Positions 1-8,928 of a stretch of 64,000 bases of DNA are shown here, piece after piece. Positions within the stretch are counted from its first letter, which is position 1, and every line of letters begins with the position of its first letter. Position numbers and translations under genes: made by a program. The DNA comes from CBDBZL01 sp965213545 (GTDB lineage Bacteria > Pseudomonadota > Alphaproteobacteria > Sphingomonadales > Sphingomonadaceae), in the NCBI GenBank assembly GCA_965213545.1, contig CBDBZL010000002.1:1982576-2046575 (forward strand), read 5' to 3'. The notes under the pieces are model-generated. The model saw only the letters and a list, made by a program, of their open reading frames with translations. It searched no databases and was not told the origin of the DNA.

Positions 1-2
1 GC

Positions 3-1220
3 CGCACCATCGAAGGCGAGCGGGTCCGCAATGTGCGCGAGCGCGAACTCGTGCTCACCATCATGGAAATCGATGGGGTCGAGGCGGTCCGGGTTCATCT
101 CGCAATGCCCGAGCGCACGGTTTTTGTTCGCGAACAGGCGCCGCCATCGGCCTCGGTCATGATCCGTCTTGCGCGCGGTCGCTCGCTCTCGCCCGACCAG
201 GTGGTGGCGATCGGCAATTTGGTCGCGGCATCGGTCCCGGGACTGGCGGTCCAGGATGTCCGGATTGTCGATCAGCATGGCAAGCTGCTCTCGCAAGAGG
301 CCGGTGGTGCTGCCGAAGAGGGGCTGGAGATGCAGCGTCGGTTCGAGGAGAAATTGCGCGGACAGGTCGCCCAGCTTCTCGCGCCGATCGTCGGCGAGAG
401 CAATTTCTCGACTCAGGTGCAGGTTGAACTGGATCGTTCGGAAGTCACGACTGCGGAAGAGAATTACGACAAGGACGGGGCCTTGCGGAGCGAGAGCGAG
501 GCGCGGTCGCAGCAGATGGGACCCGCCGCCGCCGGGGGTATTCCCGGAGTGCTGGCCAATACGCCGCCCCCGCCGACCGATCTAGTCGAAGGCGCGCCGA
601 TGGGCGACATGGCGGGCGGGGAAGATGTTCAAAGCGGCGAGAGCAGCGCCAATCGCACATACGAGTTGGGTCGCCAGGTTTCGGTTGCCAGTACGCAGCC
701 AGGCGGCGTGCGCCGCTTGTCGGTCGCGGTGGCCTTGAGCGCCGAAGCGCTTGCCAAGGCCAAGCCCGCCAGTGTCCAGCAGATCGAGCAGCTGGTCGCT
801 GCCGCGGTGGGGGCCGATCCCGCAAGAGGAGACCGGGTCGCGGTCATCGCCAGCGCATTCGATCCCGTCATCACCGAACCCCCGCCATTCTACGAAACAT
901 CCTGGTTCGCCACCATCCTGCGTCACGCAGTCGCTTTGGTGGCTGTGATCCTGGCCTTGCTGTTCGGTGTGCGGCCGCTTGTCAGAACGCTCAAGCCATC
1001 CGCGCCAGGGGAGGCCGATGGCGCTCCCGTTTTGTTGCCATCCAATAGCGGCCAGTCGTCCGACCTTGCAATGCTTGACGATCCCGGCGCGCCCGATCCG
1101 CTCCAGGCGAGCTTGCGCGAACAGATTGGCCTTGCGCGGCAACTGGCCTCCGAGCGGCCCGACCATGCTGCTCAGACTATCCGCCGGATGCTGGCACCTC
1201 CAGCCGCAGGTGTCGCATGA
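3..1220 (+). CDS. fliF: Flagellar MS-ring protein FliF, 5'-truncated by the window edge
   Basis: C-terminal ~405 codons of FliF; the frame is open from the first bases (RTIEGERVRNVRER) so the start lies upstream. FliF builds the inner-membrane MS ring that carries the rotor switch and encloses the export gate. Visible in order: the second half of the ring-building periplasmic region, an Ala/Gly/Pro-rich stretch, a hydrophobic membrane helix at about 905-985 (core AVALVAVILALLFGV), and a cytoplasmic tail ending AAQTIRRMLAPP, the type of helix that binds FliG. It overlaps fliG by 4 bp, which suggests translational coupling. Confidence 0.95.
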   Translation, partial: RTIEGERVRNVRERELVLTIMEIDGVEAVRVHLAMPERTVFVREQAPPSASVMIRLARGRSLSPDQVVAIGNLVAASVPGLAVQDVRIVDQHGKLLSQEAGGAAEEGLEMQRRFEEKLRGQVAQLLAPIVGESNFSTQVQVELDRSEVTTAEENYDKDGALRSESEARSQQMGPAAAGGIPGVLANTPPPPTDLVEGAPMGDMAGGEDVQSGESSANRTYELGRQVSVASTQPGGVRRLSVAVALSAEALAKAKPASVQQIEQLVAAAVGADPARGDRVAVIASAFDPVITEPPPFYETSWFATILRHAVALVAVILALLFGVRPLVRTLKPSAPGEADGAPVLLPSNSGQSSDLAMLDDPGAPDPLQASLREQIGLARQLASERPDHAAQTIRRMLAPPAAGVA

Positions 1221-2221
1221 CCGAGCTATTGCCGATGACCGGTATCGAGCGCGCCGCCGTGACCGTCATGCTGCTGGCCGAGGATGAGGCGGCGGGCGTG
1301 CTGGCGCTGCTCGAGCCCGAGGAACTGCATCTCGTCGGCAAGGCCATGGTTGCGATGGGCGAGATCGGTCAGGACCGTATCGCCGAATCGGTCGGGGTCT
1401 TCATTCGCGCAGCGGCCGAAGACAGGCTGTCATCGCACGACCGGCCCGCCCAGTTGCGCAGCCTGATGACGCGCGCCGTTGGTGAGAATAAGGCGCATCA
1501 TCTGATGGAACGGCTCGCACCGGCAACCGCCAGCCGGTCGCTCGATATTGCGCGGTGGTTGGCCCCCGAGAGCCTGCTCTTGCTGATCGAGGACGAGCAT
1601 CCGCAAGCGATCGCCGTGTTGCTGCTGCTTCTCGATCACGAGCCCGCCGCCATGCTTCTGGCCCGCTTGCCGATTGCCATTCGGCCCGTAGTGGTCGAGC
1701 GGATTGCGCGCCTGGGTAAGGTCTCTCCTCAAGCGATCGTCATGCTCGACGCGCTGCTATCGCGCCGCATTTCCGAGCGCTTCGGACGGGCCGCGCTTGC
1801 TTTGGGCGGTGCGCGCGAGGCAGCCGAGCTTATCAACAAGGCGGCCGGCGAGCTCGAGAAGCAGGTAATGCCGGCGCTGGCGGAAAAGGACGCCGATCTG
1901 GCCAAGCTCATCGAGGCGGAATTGTTCACCTTCCCAATGCTGCTTGCGCTCGATCCCCAAAGCATCGGTCGCCTGCTGCGCGATGTCGAGAACAATGTCC
2001 TGGTCGATGCGCTCAAGGGTCTCGACGAACTCGATCGCGAGCCGTTCTTCGCGGCGATGTCGAGCCGTGCAGCCGATGGTTTGCGCGACGAGATCGAAAG
2101 TCGCGGACGCTTGCGGCGATCCGATTTCGAGCAAGCACAGCGCGCCATTATCGCCATTGCCCGCAAGCTGGCGGAAACTGGCGAGATCCAGCTCGGCACG
2201 GGCGATACCGATTATGTTTGA
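1217..2221 (+). CDS. fliG: Flagellar motor switch protein FliG
   Basis: 334 aa, the usual FliG length. FliG sits on the cytoplasmic face of the MS ring and transmits torque from the stator. The middle domain carries the EHPQ motif (DEHPQAIAVLL, about residue 127). The C-terminal torque domain runs from about residue 235 (LFTFPMLLALDPQSIGRLL) through an acidic and basic helix (DALKGLDELDREPFF) to a closing helix (QRAIIAIARKLAETGEIQ). The ATG lies inside the end of fliF and the gene overlaps fliH by 8 bp. Confidence 0.96.
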   Translation: MTELLPMTGIERAAVTVMLLAEDEAAGVLALLEPEELHLVGKAMVAMGEIGQDRIAESVGVFIRAAAEDRLSSHDRPAQLRSLMTRAVGENKAHHLMERLAPATASRSLDIARWLAPESLLLLIEDEHPQAIAVLLLLLDHEPAAMLLARLPIAIRPVVVERIARLGKVSPQAIVMLDALLSRRISERFGRAALALGGAREAAELINKAAGELEKQVMPALAEKDADLAKLIEAELFTFPMLLALDPQSIGRLLRDVENNVLVDALKGLDELDREPFFAAMSSRAADGLRDEIESRGRLRRSDFEQAQRAIIAIARKLAETGEIQLGTGDTDYV

Positions 2222-2834
2222 GCCCCTCGAACGCATCGACGAACCGCTTGGATGGGTGACGATGCTGGACGCCAAAGAAGCCGGCTTTTGCCCCGATCAG
2301 CGCTTCGACAGGACCGTCGACACGACTACGGGGCAGGAAGCGGATCGGGAACAATCGGCGGCGAGAGATCGCGAATGGCACCGGGCGATCGAAGAAGCGT
2401 TTGCCGCAGGCCATGCCGAGGGCTTGGCGCAGGGCTTACAGTCGGCCGAGGCTGAGCGGGCGGCCGGCCAATTGCTGCGCCTCGCGACCGAGCGCATCGA
2501 TGGGCAGATGCAGCGCGAACTGGCCGATCGACTGGCGCTGATCGTGATCGAACTGTCATCCGTCACGCTCGCCCCGATGGCGCTCGACCGGCAGGGGCTC
2601 GAACAGCGCTGTCAAGCGGCGGCCAAACTGCTCGCCGACACGCAGAATCGAACCACGCTCCGGTTGCATGGCGATGATATCGGCCGGCTCGATCCCGAGT
2701 TTGCCGCCGCCTGGCGGATCGTCCCCGATCCCGAACTTGCACGAGGCGACATCCGTGTAGAGGGAGCGGAGGCCAGCATCATCGATGGCCCCACCGTCTG
2801 GCGCGCCGCGCTCGAAGCAGCAATCGCGTCATGA
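2214..2834 (+). CDS. fliH: Flagellar assembly protein FliH
   Basis: 206 aa from the ATG at 2214; the frame stays open further upstream inside fliG, but this start fits the operon spacing. FliH is the peripheral stalk and regulator of the export ATPase FliI. It shows a charged, coiled-coil-prone N-terminal half with a Gly-rich segment (AFAAGHAEGLAQGLQ, about 60-75) and a C-terminal V-ATPase subunit E-like half (WRIVPDPELARGDIRVEG). Primary sequence conservation is weak in this family, so position between fliG and fliI is a large part of the evidence. Confidence 0.88.
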   Translation: MFEPLERIDEPLGWVTMLDAKEAGFCPDQRFDRTVDTTTGQEADREQSAARDREWHRAIEEAFAAGHAEGLAQGLQSAEAERAAGQLLRLATERIDGQMQRELADRLALIVIELSSVTLAPMALDRQGLEQRCQAAAKLLADTQNRTTLRLHGDDIGRLDPEFAAAWRIVPDPELARGDIRVEGAEASIIDGPTVWRAALEAAIAS

Positions 2835-4162
2835 TCGACACGATCGAGGGTCAATTGACCGCGATAGCCCAGTTGCCCGTCGTGCTCGGACCGGTCGTGG
2901 AAGGCCGGGTCAGTGCGTGTGATGGCGGACTGATCGAGGTAACCGGGCTCCCGGTAGCTATCGGTAGCCTGTGCCGGATCCTGCCCGACAACGGGCGCGA
3001 CAGCGTAGCGGCCGAGGTCGTCGGGTTTCGCGGCGGCCGGTCGATGATGATGCTTTTGGGTGACACCGTGCGGTTGTGTCCGGGTGCACGCGTGCGTGCG
3101 GACGGGCTGCCCGGCATGGTCAGGGTCGGTGAGGAATGCCTGGGTCGGGCGATCGACGGCTGTGGCAATCCGATCGACGGTGGTCCTTCATTGCGTGCAC
3201 GCAACCTGTGGTCGCTTGGCGGCAAGCGCGAAGGCGCTCTCCAGCGCGGGTCGGTCGTCGAACCGTTCGACACAGGCGTACGGGCGATCAACGCGTTAGC
3301 GACCATGGGCATCGGACAGCGCATGGGCATCATCGCCGGCTCGGGCGTCGGCAAGTCGATGCTCATCGACATGATCGCCTCCAACGCCCAGTGCGATGTC
3401 GCGGTTATCGCAATGATCGGCGAGCGCGCCCGCGAAGTGTCCGATTTCGTGTCCCGGCACATGGCGAAAGGTCCAGCAGGAGCACGCACCGTGGTGGTTG
3501 CGGTGCCAGCCGATCATGCAGCAAACCTGCGCCTTCGTGGAGCCATGCTGGCTACCGCGATCGCCGAATATTTTCGGGCCGAGGGTCGCAAGGTCTTGCT
3601 GGTGATGGACAGCCTCACGCGGATCGCCCATGCCGGGCGCGAGATCGCGCTCCTGCTCGGCGAGCCGGGGGCTGCGCGCGGCTATCCGCCGTCCGCACTG
3701 GCCGCCATTACCCGTCTGGTGGAGCGCGCGGGCAATGCGCTAGATAGCGGCGGCGCGATTACCGGCATCTACACCGTGCTTGCCGACGGCGATGACCAGA
3801 ACGATCCGGTCGTCGACACCGCAAGGGCCATACTCGACGGTCATGTCGTGCTTTCCCGCTCGCTGGCGGAACGCGGTCAATACCCGGCCATCGACATCAG
3901 CGCCTCGCTCAGCCGGGTAATGAACGCGGTCGCCGCCCCGGCCCATCTGCAGGACGCCCGTCGCGTTCGCGCATTGCTTGCCGACTACGAGACGAACAAG
4001 GATTTGGTCCTGATGGGCGCTTATCGCGAGGGAAGTGATGCCGGGGTGGATCTGGCGATGAAGATGCATCCGCAGCTGCAGCAATTTCTGGCGCAGGAAG
4101 CGGACGAGGCCGCCTGCCTAGCCAGTTCGATCAAAGCGCTCGAGCGCACGCTCGCGAATTGA
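2831..4162 (+). CDS. fliI: Flagellum-specific ATPase FliI
   Basis: 443 aa, typical for FliI, the hexameric ATPase that energises unloading of type III export substrates. Walker A GSGVGKS is at about residue 170, Walker B VLLVMDSLTR at about 254, and the F1-beta-like block (REIALLLGEPGAARGYPPS) follows. The start overlaps the fliH stop in ATGA. FliH, FliI and FliJ together form the soluble export complex, and all three are adjacent here. Confidence 0.97.
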   Translation: MIDTIEGQLTAIAQLPVVLGPVVEGRVSACDGGLIEVTGLPVAIGSLCRILPDNGRDSVAAEVVGFRGGRSMMMLLGDTVRLCPGARVRADGLPGMVRVGEECLGRAIDGCGNPIDGGPSLRARNLWSLGGKREGALQRGSVVEPFDTGVRAINALATMGIGQRMGIIAGSGVGKSMLIDMIASNAQCDVAVIAMIGERAREVSDFVSRHMAKGPAGARTVVVAVPADHAANLRLRGAMLATAIAEYFRAEGRKVLLVMDSLTRIAHAGREIALLLGEPGAARGYPPSALAAITRLVERAGNALDSGGAITGIYTVLADGDDQNDPVVDTARAILDGHVVLSRSLAERGQYPAIDISASLSRVMNAVAAPAHLQDARRVRALLADYETNKDLVLMGAYREGSDAGVDLAMKMHPQLQQFLAQEADEAACLASSIKALERTLAN

Positions 4163-4166
4163 TCTC

Positions 4167-4574
4167 GTGAGCCGCCTTGCCCGGATGGCGCGCCTGCGAG
4201 AAGTCGAGCATCGGCGCGCGGCAATATTGCTTGCAGAGCGCGTGGTCGAGCATGGCCGGTTGCTCGGCTTGGCCGAGCGCAGCACGGCGCTTGCCGATGG
4301 ATACCGAAAGCGAGATAGCGCCAGCACTGCTGCCGCGCTCGCCGCCATGATGGGTTTTTGTTCCGGGACCGGTTTGCTGGAAGATCGCGCCAGAGCAGAC
4401 GAACGCCTGGCGTGCGCGGCCGCAGATGACGCGCGCACGGCCGCCATAGCGGCACGACGACGACGCGAGCTTGTTGCGGAGCGCGCGCTGCTCGAGGCCA
4501 AACTTGCAAGCAACAAACGGCAGGCAGTGGAATGGCAGGCAATACCTGCGGCCATTGGCACGAGACGTGCATAG
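4167..4574 (+). CDS. fliJ: FliJ-like flagellar export protein
   Basis: 135 aa from a GTG start 4 bp after fliI. The protein is almost entirely helical and rich in Arg, Ala and Glu (RLREVEHRRAAILLAERVVE near the N-terminus), as expected for the antiparallel coiled coil of FliJ, which sits in the FliI ring and escorts export chaperones. No strong signature exists for the family; the call rests on size, coiled-coil composition and position between fliI and fliK. Confidence 0.75.
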   Translation: MSRLARMARLREVEHRRAAILLAERVVEHGRLLGLAERSTALADGYRKRDSASTAAALAAMMGFCSGTGLLEDRARADERLACAAADDARTAAIAARRRRELVAERALLEAKLASNKRQAVEWQAIPAAIGTRRA

Positions 4575-6040
4575 AGGGTTCTATCAGCCCTCTGATAAAC
4601 TGGAATCTTCCCTTGCTGCTTGATACACCCATCTCGACATCTCGCACCACCTTGCAGCCCGGCTCGTCCAAACTCGAGGCGGGCAACGCGGGAGAGCGTG
4701 TCTCGGTTCAGTCGGGCGGGGGTGTTCAAGGGCTGTTTTCCGCTGTCCTGTTACGAAATTTGCCGGAGATTGCACCGGATGCCGTCGAGGGTGCGGGGGC
4801 AACGCTTGAAGAGGATATGGCCGGCAACGACTTGCCGGTCGGTACCGGCAGCGTCTTGCCGCTGCTAATGGTCGCACCCGAAGTAGTCCAACCCGAAGGG
4901 CTGTTCGGCGCCGTACCGGACGTGACCTTGCTGGCTTGGGAGCCGAGTGCAGACCAGGATACCGACCGCGTTTCCGCCGAACGGGGAGCAAATACGCTCC
5001 CCCGACTTCTCCCGGCATCCGCTCAGTTCGCCCAATCGCCGACCCAGTACATTCTTGCCGCGCCCGAATTCGCGGGGGGTCGTCCGGCGCTCATGTCCGG
5101 GGCTAGCCAGGTCGCGGAACCGGTTCCGGCAACCGGCGCGACCATTTCTACGGACCTGTCGAAGATCTCAACCCGGGATTTCGATGTGCCAACTCCCGAG
5201 CATTCTTCCAAGGCGATGGGCAGGTTGTTTAACGCCCCTGACTTGAGCAACCTTGCCAGGCAGCACGACCCGCTCGGCGATACGCCCTCGGTGCCGACCG
5301 TGCAGGCTCTGCGCGCATTCAATCTGCTGCCAAGGACAGAACTCAAGACCGATGCAAACCTGTCGGCGGAGTTTGATAGACCGTTGCGACAAGATCCGGC
5401 AGCGGGAAACCTCGCCGCTTTGGCGAAGCAGACCATGTCGACGAAGGCGAACAGCCTGGTGTTCGATGAGGGACCAAAGATCGTTGAACTCCCCGCCCCT
5501 CATACCCTTGCTGCCGGCGAAACCACGCTCGCCGGGACTTCCTCGAGCCTTACCTCGGCGTCTCAGCCCACGACACCGGCACCACCGACCGATCTTACCG
5601 CCGCCATCGAGCGCCTCGCCGAAGCGCGTCGTGGCGGCTCGGCAGACTCCCTCGTGCTAAGCGTGACGCATCGTGATTTTGGTGCAATCGGCGTGCGCCT
5701 CGATCCCCACGGCTCCAGTGGTGGCGCCAGTGCCATCCTGACCAATAGCGATGCGGCTTTCGTGCCCTCGATCCAAGCCGCGCTTACCGAGCGTAGCGCA
5801 AGCGAGCGACAGCAAATGGCGGGCGAACAATCCCATAACGCGCGCGGCGAAACTGGCCAGCGAAGCGAGGGCGGCGCGTTTGCGAACCATTCTTCCAGCC
5901 ATCAGACGCCTGGCAGAAACAGCGATGCTCCTGCGTCTCAACCCATCGGGCCTGTGGAGCGCTCAGACCGCGACGAATCCGGCGCCCCGGATAACCGCGC
6001 TGGCGATGAGACAACGCGCGGTCCCACGCGCTTCGCTTGA
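4532..6040 (+). CDS. fliK: Flagellar hook-length control protein FliK
   Basis: Up to 502 aa. FliK is the secreted ruler that sets hook length and switches export specificity through FlhB. The N-terminal two thirds are low-complexity and rich in Ala, Pro, Thr and Ser. A compact conserved-looking region near residues 370-430 (LVLSVTHRDFGAIGVRLDP) matches the FliK C-terminal core pattern, followed by a polar Ser/Gly/Arg/Asp tail. The ATG at 4532 would overlap fliJ by 43 bp; a TTG at 4613 is the alternative start. Low overall conservation is normal for the family. Confidence 0.82.
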   Translation: MAGNTCGHWHETCIEGSISPLINWNLPLLLDTPISTSRTTLQPGSSKLEAGNAGERVSVQSGGGVQGLFSAVLLRNLPEIAPDAVEGAGATLEEDMAGNDLPVGTGSVLPLLMVAPEVVQPEGLFGAVPDVTLLAWEPSADQDTDRVSAERGANTLPRLLPASAQFAQSPTQYILAAPEFAGGRPALMSGASQVAEPVPATGATISTDLSKISTRDFDVPTPEHSSKAMGRLFNAPDLSNLARQHDPLGDTPSVPTVQALRAFNLLPRTELKTDANLSAEFDRPLRQDPAAGNLAALAKQTMSTKANSLVFDEGPKIVELPAPHTLAAGETTLAGTSSSLTSASQPTTPAPPTDLTAAIERLAEARRGGSADSLVLSVTHRDFGAIGVRLDPHGSSGGASAILTNSDAAFVPSIQAALTERSASERQQMAGEQSHNARGETGQRSEGGAFANHSSSHQTPGRNSDAPASQPIGPVERSDRDESGAPDNRAGDETTRGPTRFA

Positions 6041-6069
6041 ACAATCCAGAAAGTCAGACAGGACCAGAC

Positions 6070-6645
6070 ATGACCGGCAAAACCACCGACAAACCTGACA
6101 AGCCGAAACGCGGCCGCCTCAAGATAGTTTTGGGCGCTGTGCTACTCATCTGTGCCGGCGCGGGCGGCGCCTTTGCCGCGAACCAGATGGGCTATCTGGG
6201 GCATGCAAGCGCAAAGAATGAAATCAATGCCCCGCGCCTCGTGCGTAAGGGCGATAGCGATCCCTATGCTCCTGCTGACGATAGCAAGGACAAGGGCGAC
6301 ATCGTCGATGGTGAAGGTGGCAGCGCCTATAGAACCAGCTATTTCAGCTTCGAGGAACCCTTCACCGCGAACCTGCGAGGCTCGTCCTCGCTGATCCAGG
6401 TGCATCTCGCCGCGTCCACCCAACGTGACGGACGCGTGCTGCAATGGATGCACAAGCACGAACTGGCGCTACGCTCGGTCATATTGGTCGAACTTGCCGA
6501 AACCAGTGTCGAGGAGGCTTCTGGCGCCCCGGGCAAGAAGCGGCTGCAGAAGCGGCTTGCGGTAGCGATCAACAAGGTGCTCGAGCAGAACGAGGGTTTT
6601 GGCGGCGTCGATAATGTGCACTTCCAAGGGTACCTGGTCCAGTGA
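6070..6645 (+). CDS. fliL: Flagellar basal-body-associated protein FliL
   Basis: 191 aa from ATG 6070; a TTG at 6037 overlapping the fliK stop is possible. FliL is a single-pass inner-membrane protein that surrounds the stator and supports torque under load. A short basic cytoplasmic N-terminus (KPKRGRLK) leads into one membrane helix (IVLGAVLLICAGAGGAFAA, about 15-35), then a periplasmic domain of about 120 residues with the family pattern (YFSFEEPFTANLRGSSSLIQ) and a C-terminal VDNVHFQGYLVQ. It overlaps fliM by 4 bp. Confidence 0.92.
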   Translation: MTGKTTDKPDKPKRGRLKIVLGAVLLICAGAGGAFAANQMGYLGHASAKNEINAPRLVRKGDSDPYAPADDSKDKGDIVDGEGGSAYRTSYFSFEEPFTANLRGSSSLIQVHLAASTQRDGRVLQWMHKHELALRSVILVELAETSVEEASGAPGKKRLQKRLAVAINKVLEQNEGFGGVDNVHFQGYLVQ

Positions 6646-7535
6646 GCGCGCGCCGAGCCAACACGGCGCGCCGAGCCAACACGGCGCGCCGACCTGCCAA
6701 GCATTGTCCGCAAATATTGAAGCGGGCGATTCGTTCGGCGGTAGTGCCCAGCCGCTTCTCAGAGATGGGTGCCGATCTGGCGCAGGCCTTGGGAATGCAT
6801 CTGAGCGCCATGCTCGGAGACGCGAAGGTGCGCGTCACCTGTTCGCCGGAAGAAGAGCTCCCTGCGGACGGCTCGTTCGAGCGGCTTGGCCCGGCTGGGG
6901 CGTGTGCCGTGGTGGCGTTCGCGCAATCGGCTCAGGTAATCATGTCGCTGGCGCTGCCCGATCTTCTGATTGCTACAGACCGAGCGTTCGGAGGAGACGG
7001 CGAGGTTCCCACCGAACTTCCTGCAGAGACACCACACACCGCCGACTTGGTGGCGTCTGAGATCGAGCGGCTCGTTTGCGAAGCCTTCGCCGGTTCGCTT
7101 GCGGGTTTGGCGCAGCCTCGGATCGATGGGCGCGCTGCCTCGGCCAAGCGGCTCGTTCCGGCAGAAAGCCTCGCGGGATGGCGCATGTTCGTGCTGACCG
7201 TGAACGAGACGGGCAAGCGCGAATGGGTGATCAGGCTGGCGCTGGACGCAATCAGCTTCAACGCGCTTTTCGCCACGCCCGCAGGTGTCGCTGCTGAGCC
7301 GGGCCTGCCCGGTTCGCCCGCGTCCCCCTTTGCCGCGCTGCCGCTTTGCATCGAGGCGGTGATCGCCGAATTTCCCCTTTCCCTGGCGCGCCTTTCGGCG
7401 ATCCAGCCGGGCGATACGATCCCTTTGTGCGTATCGCGCGAGATCCCTCTTAAGATTTTGGAAACCACAATCGGATACGGCTCCATTGGCAGCGCGGACG
7501 AACGCGTTGCGCTGCAACTCACGCGGGCTTTCTGA
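6642..7535 (+). CDS. fliM: FliM-type flagellar motor switch protein with an unusual N-terminus
   Basis: 297 aa from a GTG overlapping the fliL stop, somewhat shorter than typical FliM (about 320-335). FliM is the middle layer of the C-ring and normally binds CheY-P through an N-terminal LSQ-E-ID type peptide. Here that peptide is absent and the first ~18 residues come from an 18-bp tandem repeat (ANTARRANTARR). The middle domain (FSEMGADLAQALGMHLSAML) and a C-terminal SpoA/FliN-like domain (LSLARLSAIQPGDTIPL) are recognisable. Position before fliN supports FliM. A downstream start that skips the repeat cannot be excluded. Confidence 0.8.
   Translation: MSARRANTARRANTARRPAKHCPQILKRAIRSAVVPSRFSEMGADLAQALGMHLSAMLGDAKVRVTCSPEEELPADGSFERLGPAGACAVVAFAQSAQVIMSLALPDLLIATDRAFGGDGEVPTELPAETPHTADLVASEIERLVCEAFAGSLAGLAQPRIDGRAASAKRLVPAESLAGWRMFVLTVNETGKREWVIRLALDAISFNALFATPAGVAAEPGLPGSPASPFAALPLCIEAVIAEFPLSLARLSAIQPGDTIPLCVSREIPLKILETTIGYGSIGSADERVALQLTRAF
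6648..6692 (+). repeat. 18-bp tandem repeat at the 5' end of fliM
   Basis: Two perfect 18-bp units (6648-6665 and 6666-6683, each beginning GCGCGCCGAGCC) and a 9-bp partial third. The unit is a multiple of three, so it encodes a repeated Ala-Arg-Arg-Ala-Asn-Thr and can change in number without breaking the frame. Confidence 0.9.
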
Positions 7536-7559
7536 CCCGCCTGACAAGGGAAAGCCACA

Positions 7560-7871
7560 ATGATGGACAGTCAATCGCGCGGTCTGGACATGCTACGCAA
7601 TGTCGATGTCCGGGTTTCGGTAGAACTCGGTCGCACGCAGATGAAGCTGCGGGATGTGCTCAATTTGGCTGCGAGCAGCGTCGTGCCGCTCGATCGGCTG
7701 ACCGACGAGCTGTTGGACATTATGGTCAACGGACAAAGGATCGCTCGCGGCGAGATCGTCACGGCGGGCAACCGGTTCGCCCTGAGGATCGTCGAGATGG
7801 GCGGCGGCGAGGAGGGCGTCTCGCCCGCTGCCAGCGAGCCTACCCCCAGTAATGTGGGAAATTCTCGATAG
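7560..7871 (+). CDS. fliN: Flagellar motor switch protein FliN
   Basis: 103 aa single SpoA-domain protein, the standard FliN size. FliN forms the bottom of the C-ring with FliM and helps dock FliH-FliI. The family pattern is clear: VDVRVSVELGRTQMKLRDVL, then DELLDIMVNGQRIARGEIV and RFALRIVEMGGG. An AAGGGAAA ribosome-binding sequence precedes the double ATG at 7560/7563. The last base of the stop overlaps the GTG start of fliO. Confidence 0.95.
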   Translation: MMDSQSRGLDMLRNVDVRVSVELGRTQMKLRDVLNLAASSVVPLDRLTDELLDIMVNGQRIARGEIVTAGNRFALRIVEMGGGEEGVSPAASEPTPSNVGNSR

Positions 7872-8152
7872 TGGCCTGGTATTTTGCCAAGCTCGCGCTG
7901 CTGCTGCCTGTGCTTGCCGCGCTGATCTGGGGAAGCATGTGGCTGGTCAAGCGGCTCGGCACGCGGCTCAACCCTGGGCAGCGCTCGAACGGCATACGTC
8001 TGGTCGAGACGATGATGGTTTCGCCTGGCGTCCGGCTTGTGGTCATCAAATTTCACAGTCGCGAAATTCTGGTTGCCAGTTCGCGGCAGGGTCTCGTCCG
8101 GCTTGCCGAGACCGACGCGCGCGAAGATTTCGTGGTGCCTGATCATGGTTAA
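7871..8152 (+). CDS. fliO: Flagellar biosynthesis protein FliO
   Basis: 93 aa from GTG 7871. FliO is a small membrane protein that helps assemble the FliP ring of the export gate. One N-terminal membrane helix (LALLLPVLAALIWGSMWLV) is followed by a short cytoplasmic domain with the FliO pattern (VETMMVSPGVRLVVIKFHSR, then VLRLAET-like VRLAETDARE). It lies between fliN and fliP and overlaps fliP by 8 bp. Confidence 0.88.
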   Translation: MAWYFAKLALLLPVLAALIWGSMWLVKRLGTRLNPGQRSNGIRLVETMMVSPGVRLVVIKFHSREILVASSRQGLVRLAETDAREDFVVPDHG

Positions 8153-8918
8153 TGCGCGCTTGATGCGGCTCGGCATCATCCTGACGGCGTTGGCTCTCCT
8201 ATGCATGGTGCCCGAACCGGCCATCGCGCAGACCGCGATCGAGGGCGCGCTCGACCGGGCGCTCGGGGCAGCGGCGGGCGAACAGCAGGCGCCGCTCGCG
8301 CTTTCGCTCCAGTTGCTGCTCATCATGGGCTTGCTGACGATCCTGCCGGCACTCGTTCTGATGATGACCAGTTTCACGCGGATCATCGTCGTCCTCTCGA
8401 TCCTGCGCCAGGCGCTCGGATTGCAGCAATCCCCACCCAATCAGGTGCTAATCGGGCTGGCGCTGTTCCTGTCACTCTTCGTTATGGCGCCGACCTTGTC
8501 GGCGGTGAACGAACAGGCGATCGAGCCCTATGCGGCGGGATCGCTTGATGCGGCGGCGGCGATTGAAGCTGCGGGCATCGAGTTTCACGCCTTCATGATC
8601 CGCCAGACGCGCAGCGCCGACCTTGTGATGTTCGCCGACATCGCCGGTACCGGATCGTTCGACTCGCCCGACGACGTGCCTTTCTCGATCCTGCTGCCGG
8701 CTTTTGTCACGAGCGAACTCAAGACCGCGTTTCAGATCGGCTTCATGCTCTTCCTGCCGTTCCTGATCATCGATCTGGTGGTCTCGAGCGTGCTTATGTC
8801 GCTGGGTATGATGATGCTTTCGCCCACGATCGTCTCATTGCCCTTCAAGCTGCTGCTCTTTGTCCTGATCGATGGATGGAGCCTGCTGATGGGATCGCTC
8901 GCCATGAGTTTCCTGTGA
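8145..8918 (+). CDS. fliP: Flagellar export gate protein FliP
   Basis: 257 aa from the ATG at 8145. FliP forms the core of the helical export gate with FliQ and FliR. It has a cleavable signal peptide (LIGIILTALALLC-like start, cleavage near AIAQ-TA), the hallmark block MMTSFTRIIVVLSILRQALG (about 65-85), a periplasmic loop, and the C-terminal hydrophobic block FLIIDLVVSSVLMSLGMMML. Size and motifs are canonical. Confidence 0.97.
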   Translation: MVNARLMRLGIILTALALLCMVPEPAIAQTAIEGALDRALGAAAGEQQAPLALSLQLLLIMGLLTILPALVLMMTSFTRIIVVLSILRQALGLQQSPPNQVLIGLALFLSLFVMAPTLSAVNEQAIEPYAAGSLDAAAAIEAAGIEFHAFMIRQTRSADLVMFADIAGTGSFDSPDDVPFSILLPAFVTSELKTAFQIGFMLFLPFLIIDLVVSSVLMSLGMMMLSPTIVSLPFKLLLFVLIDGWSLLMGSLAMSFL

Positions 8919-8928
8919 GGTCGCGCTG

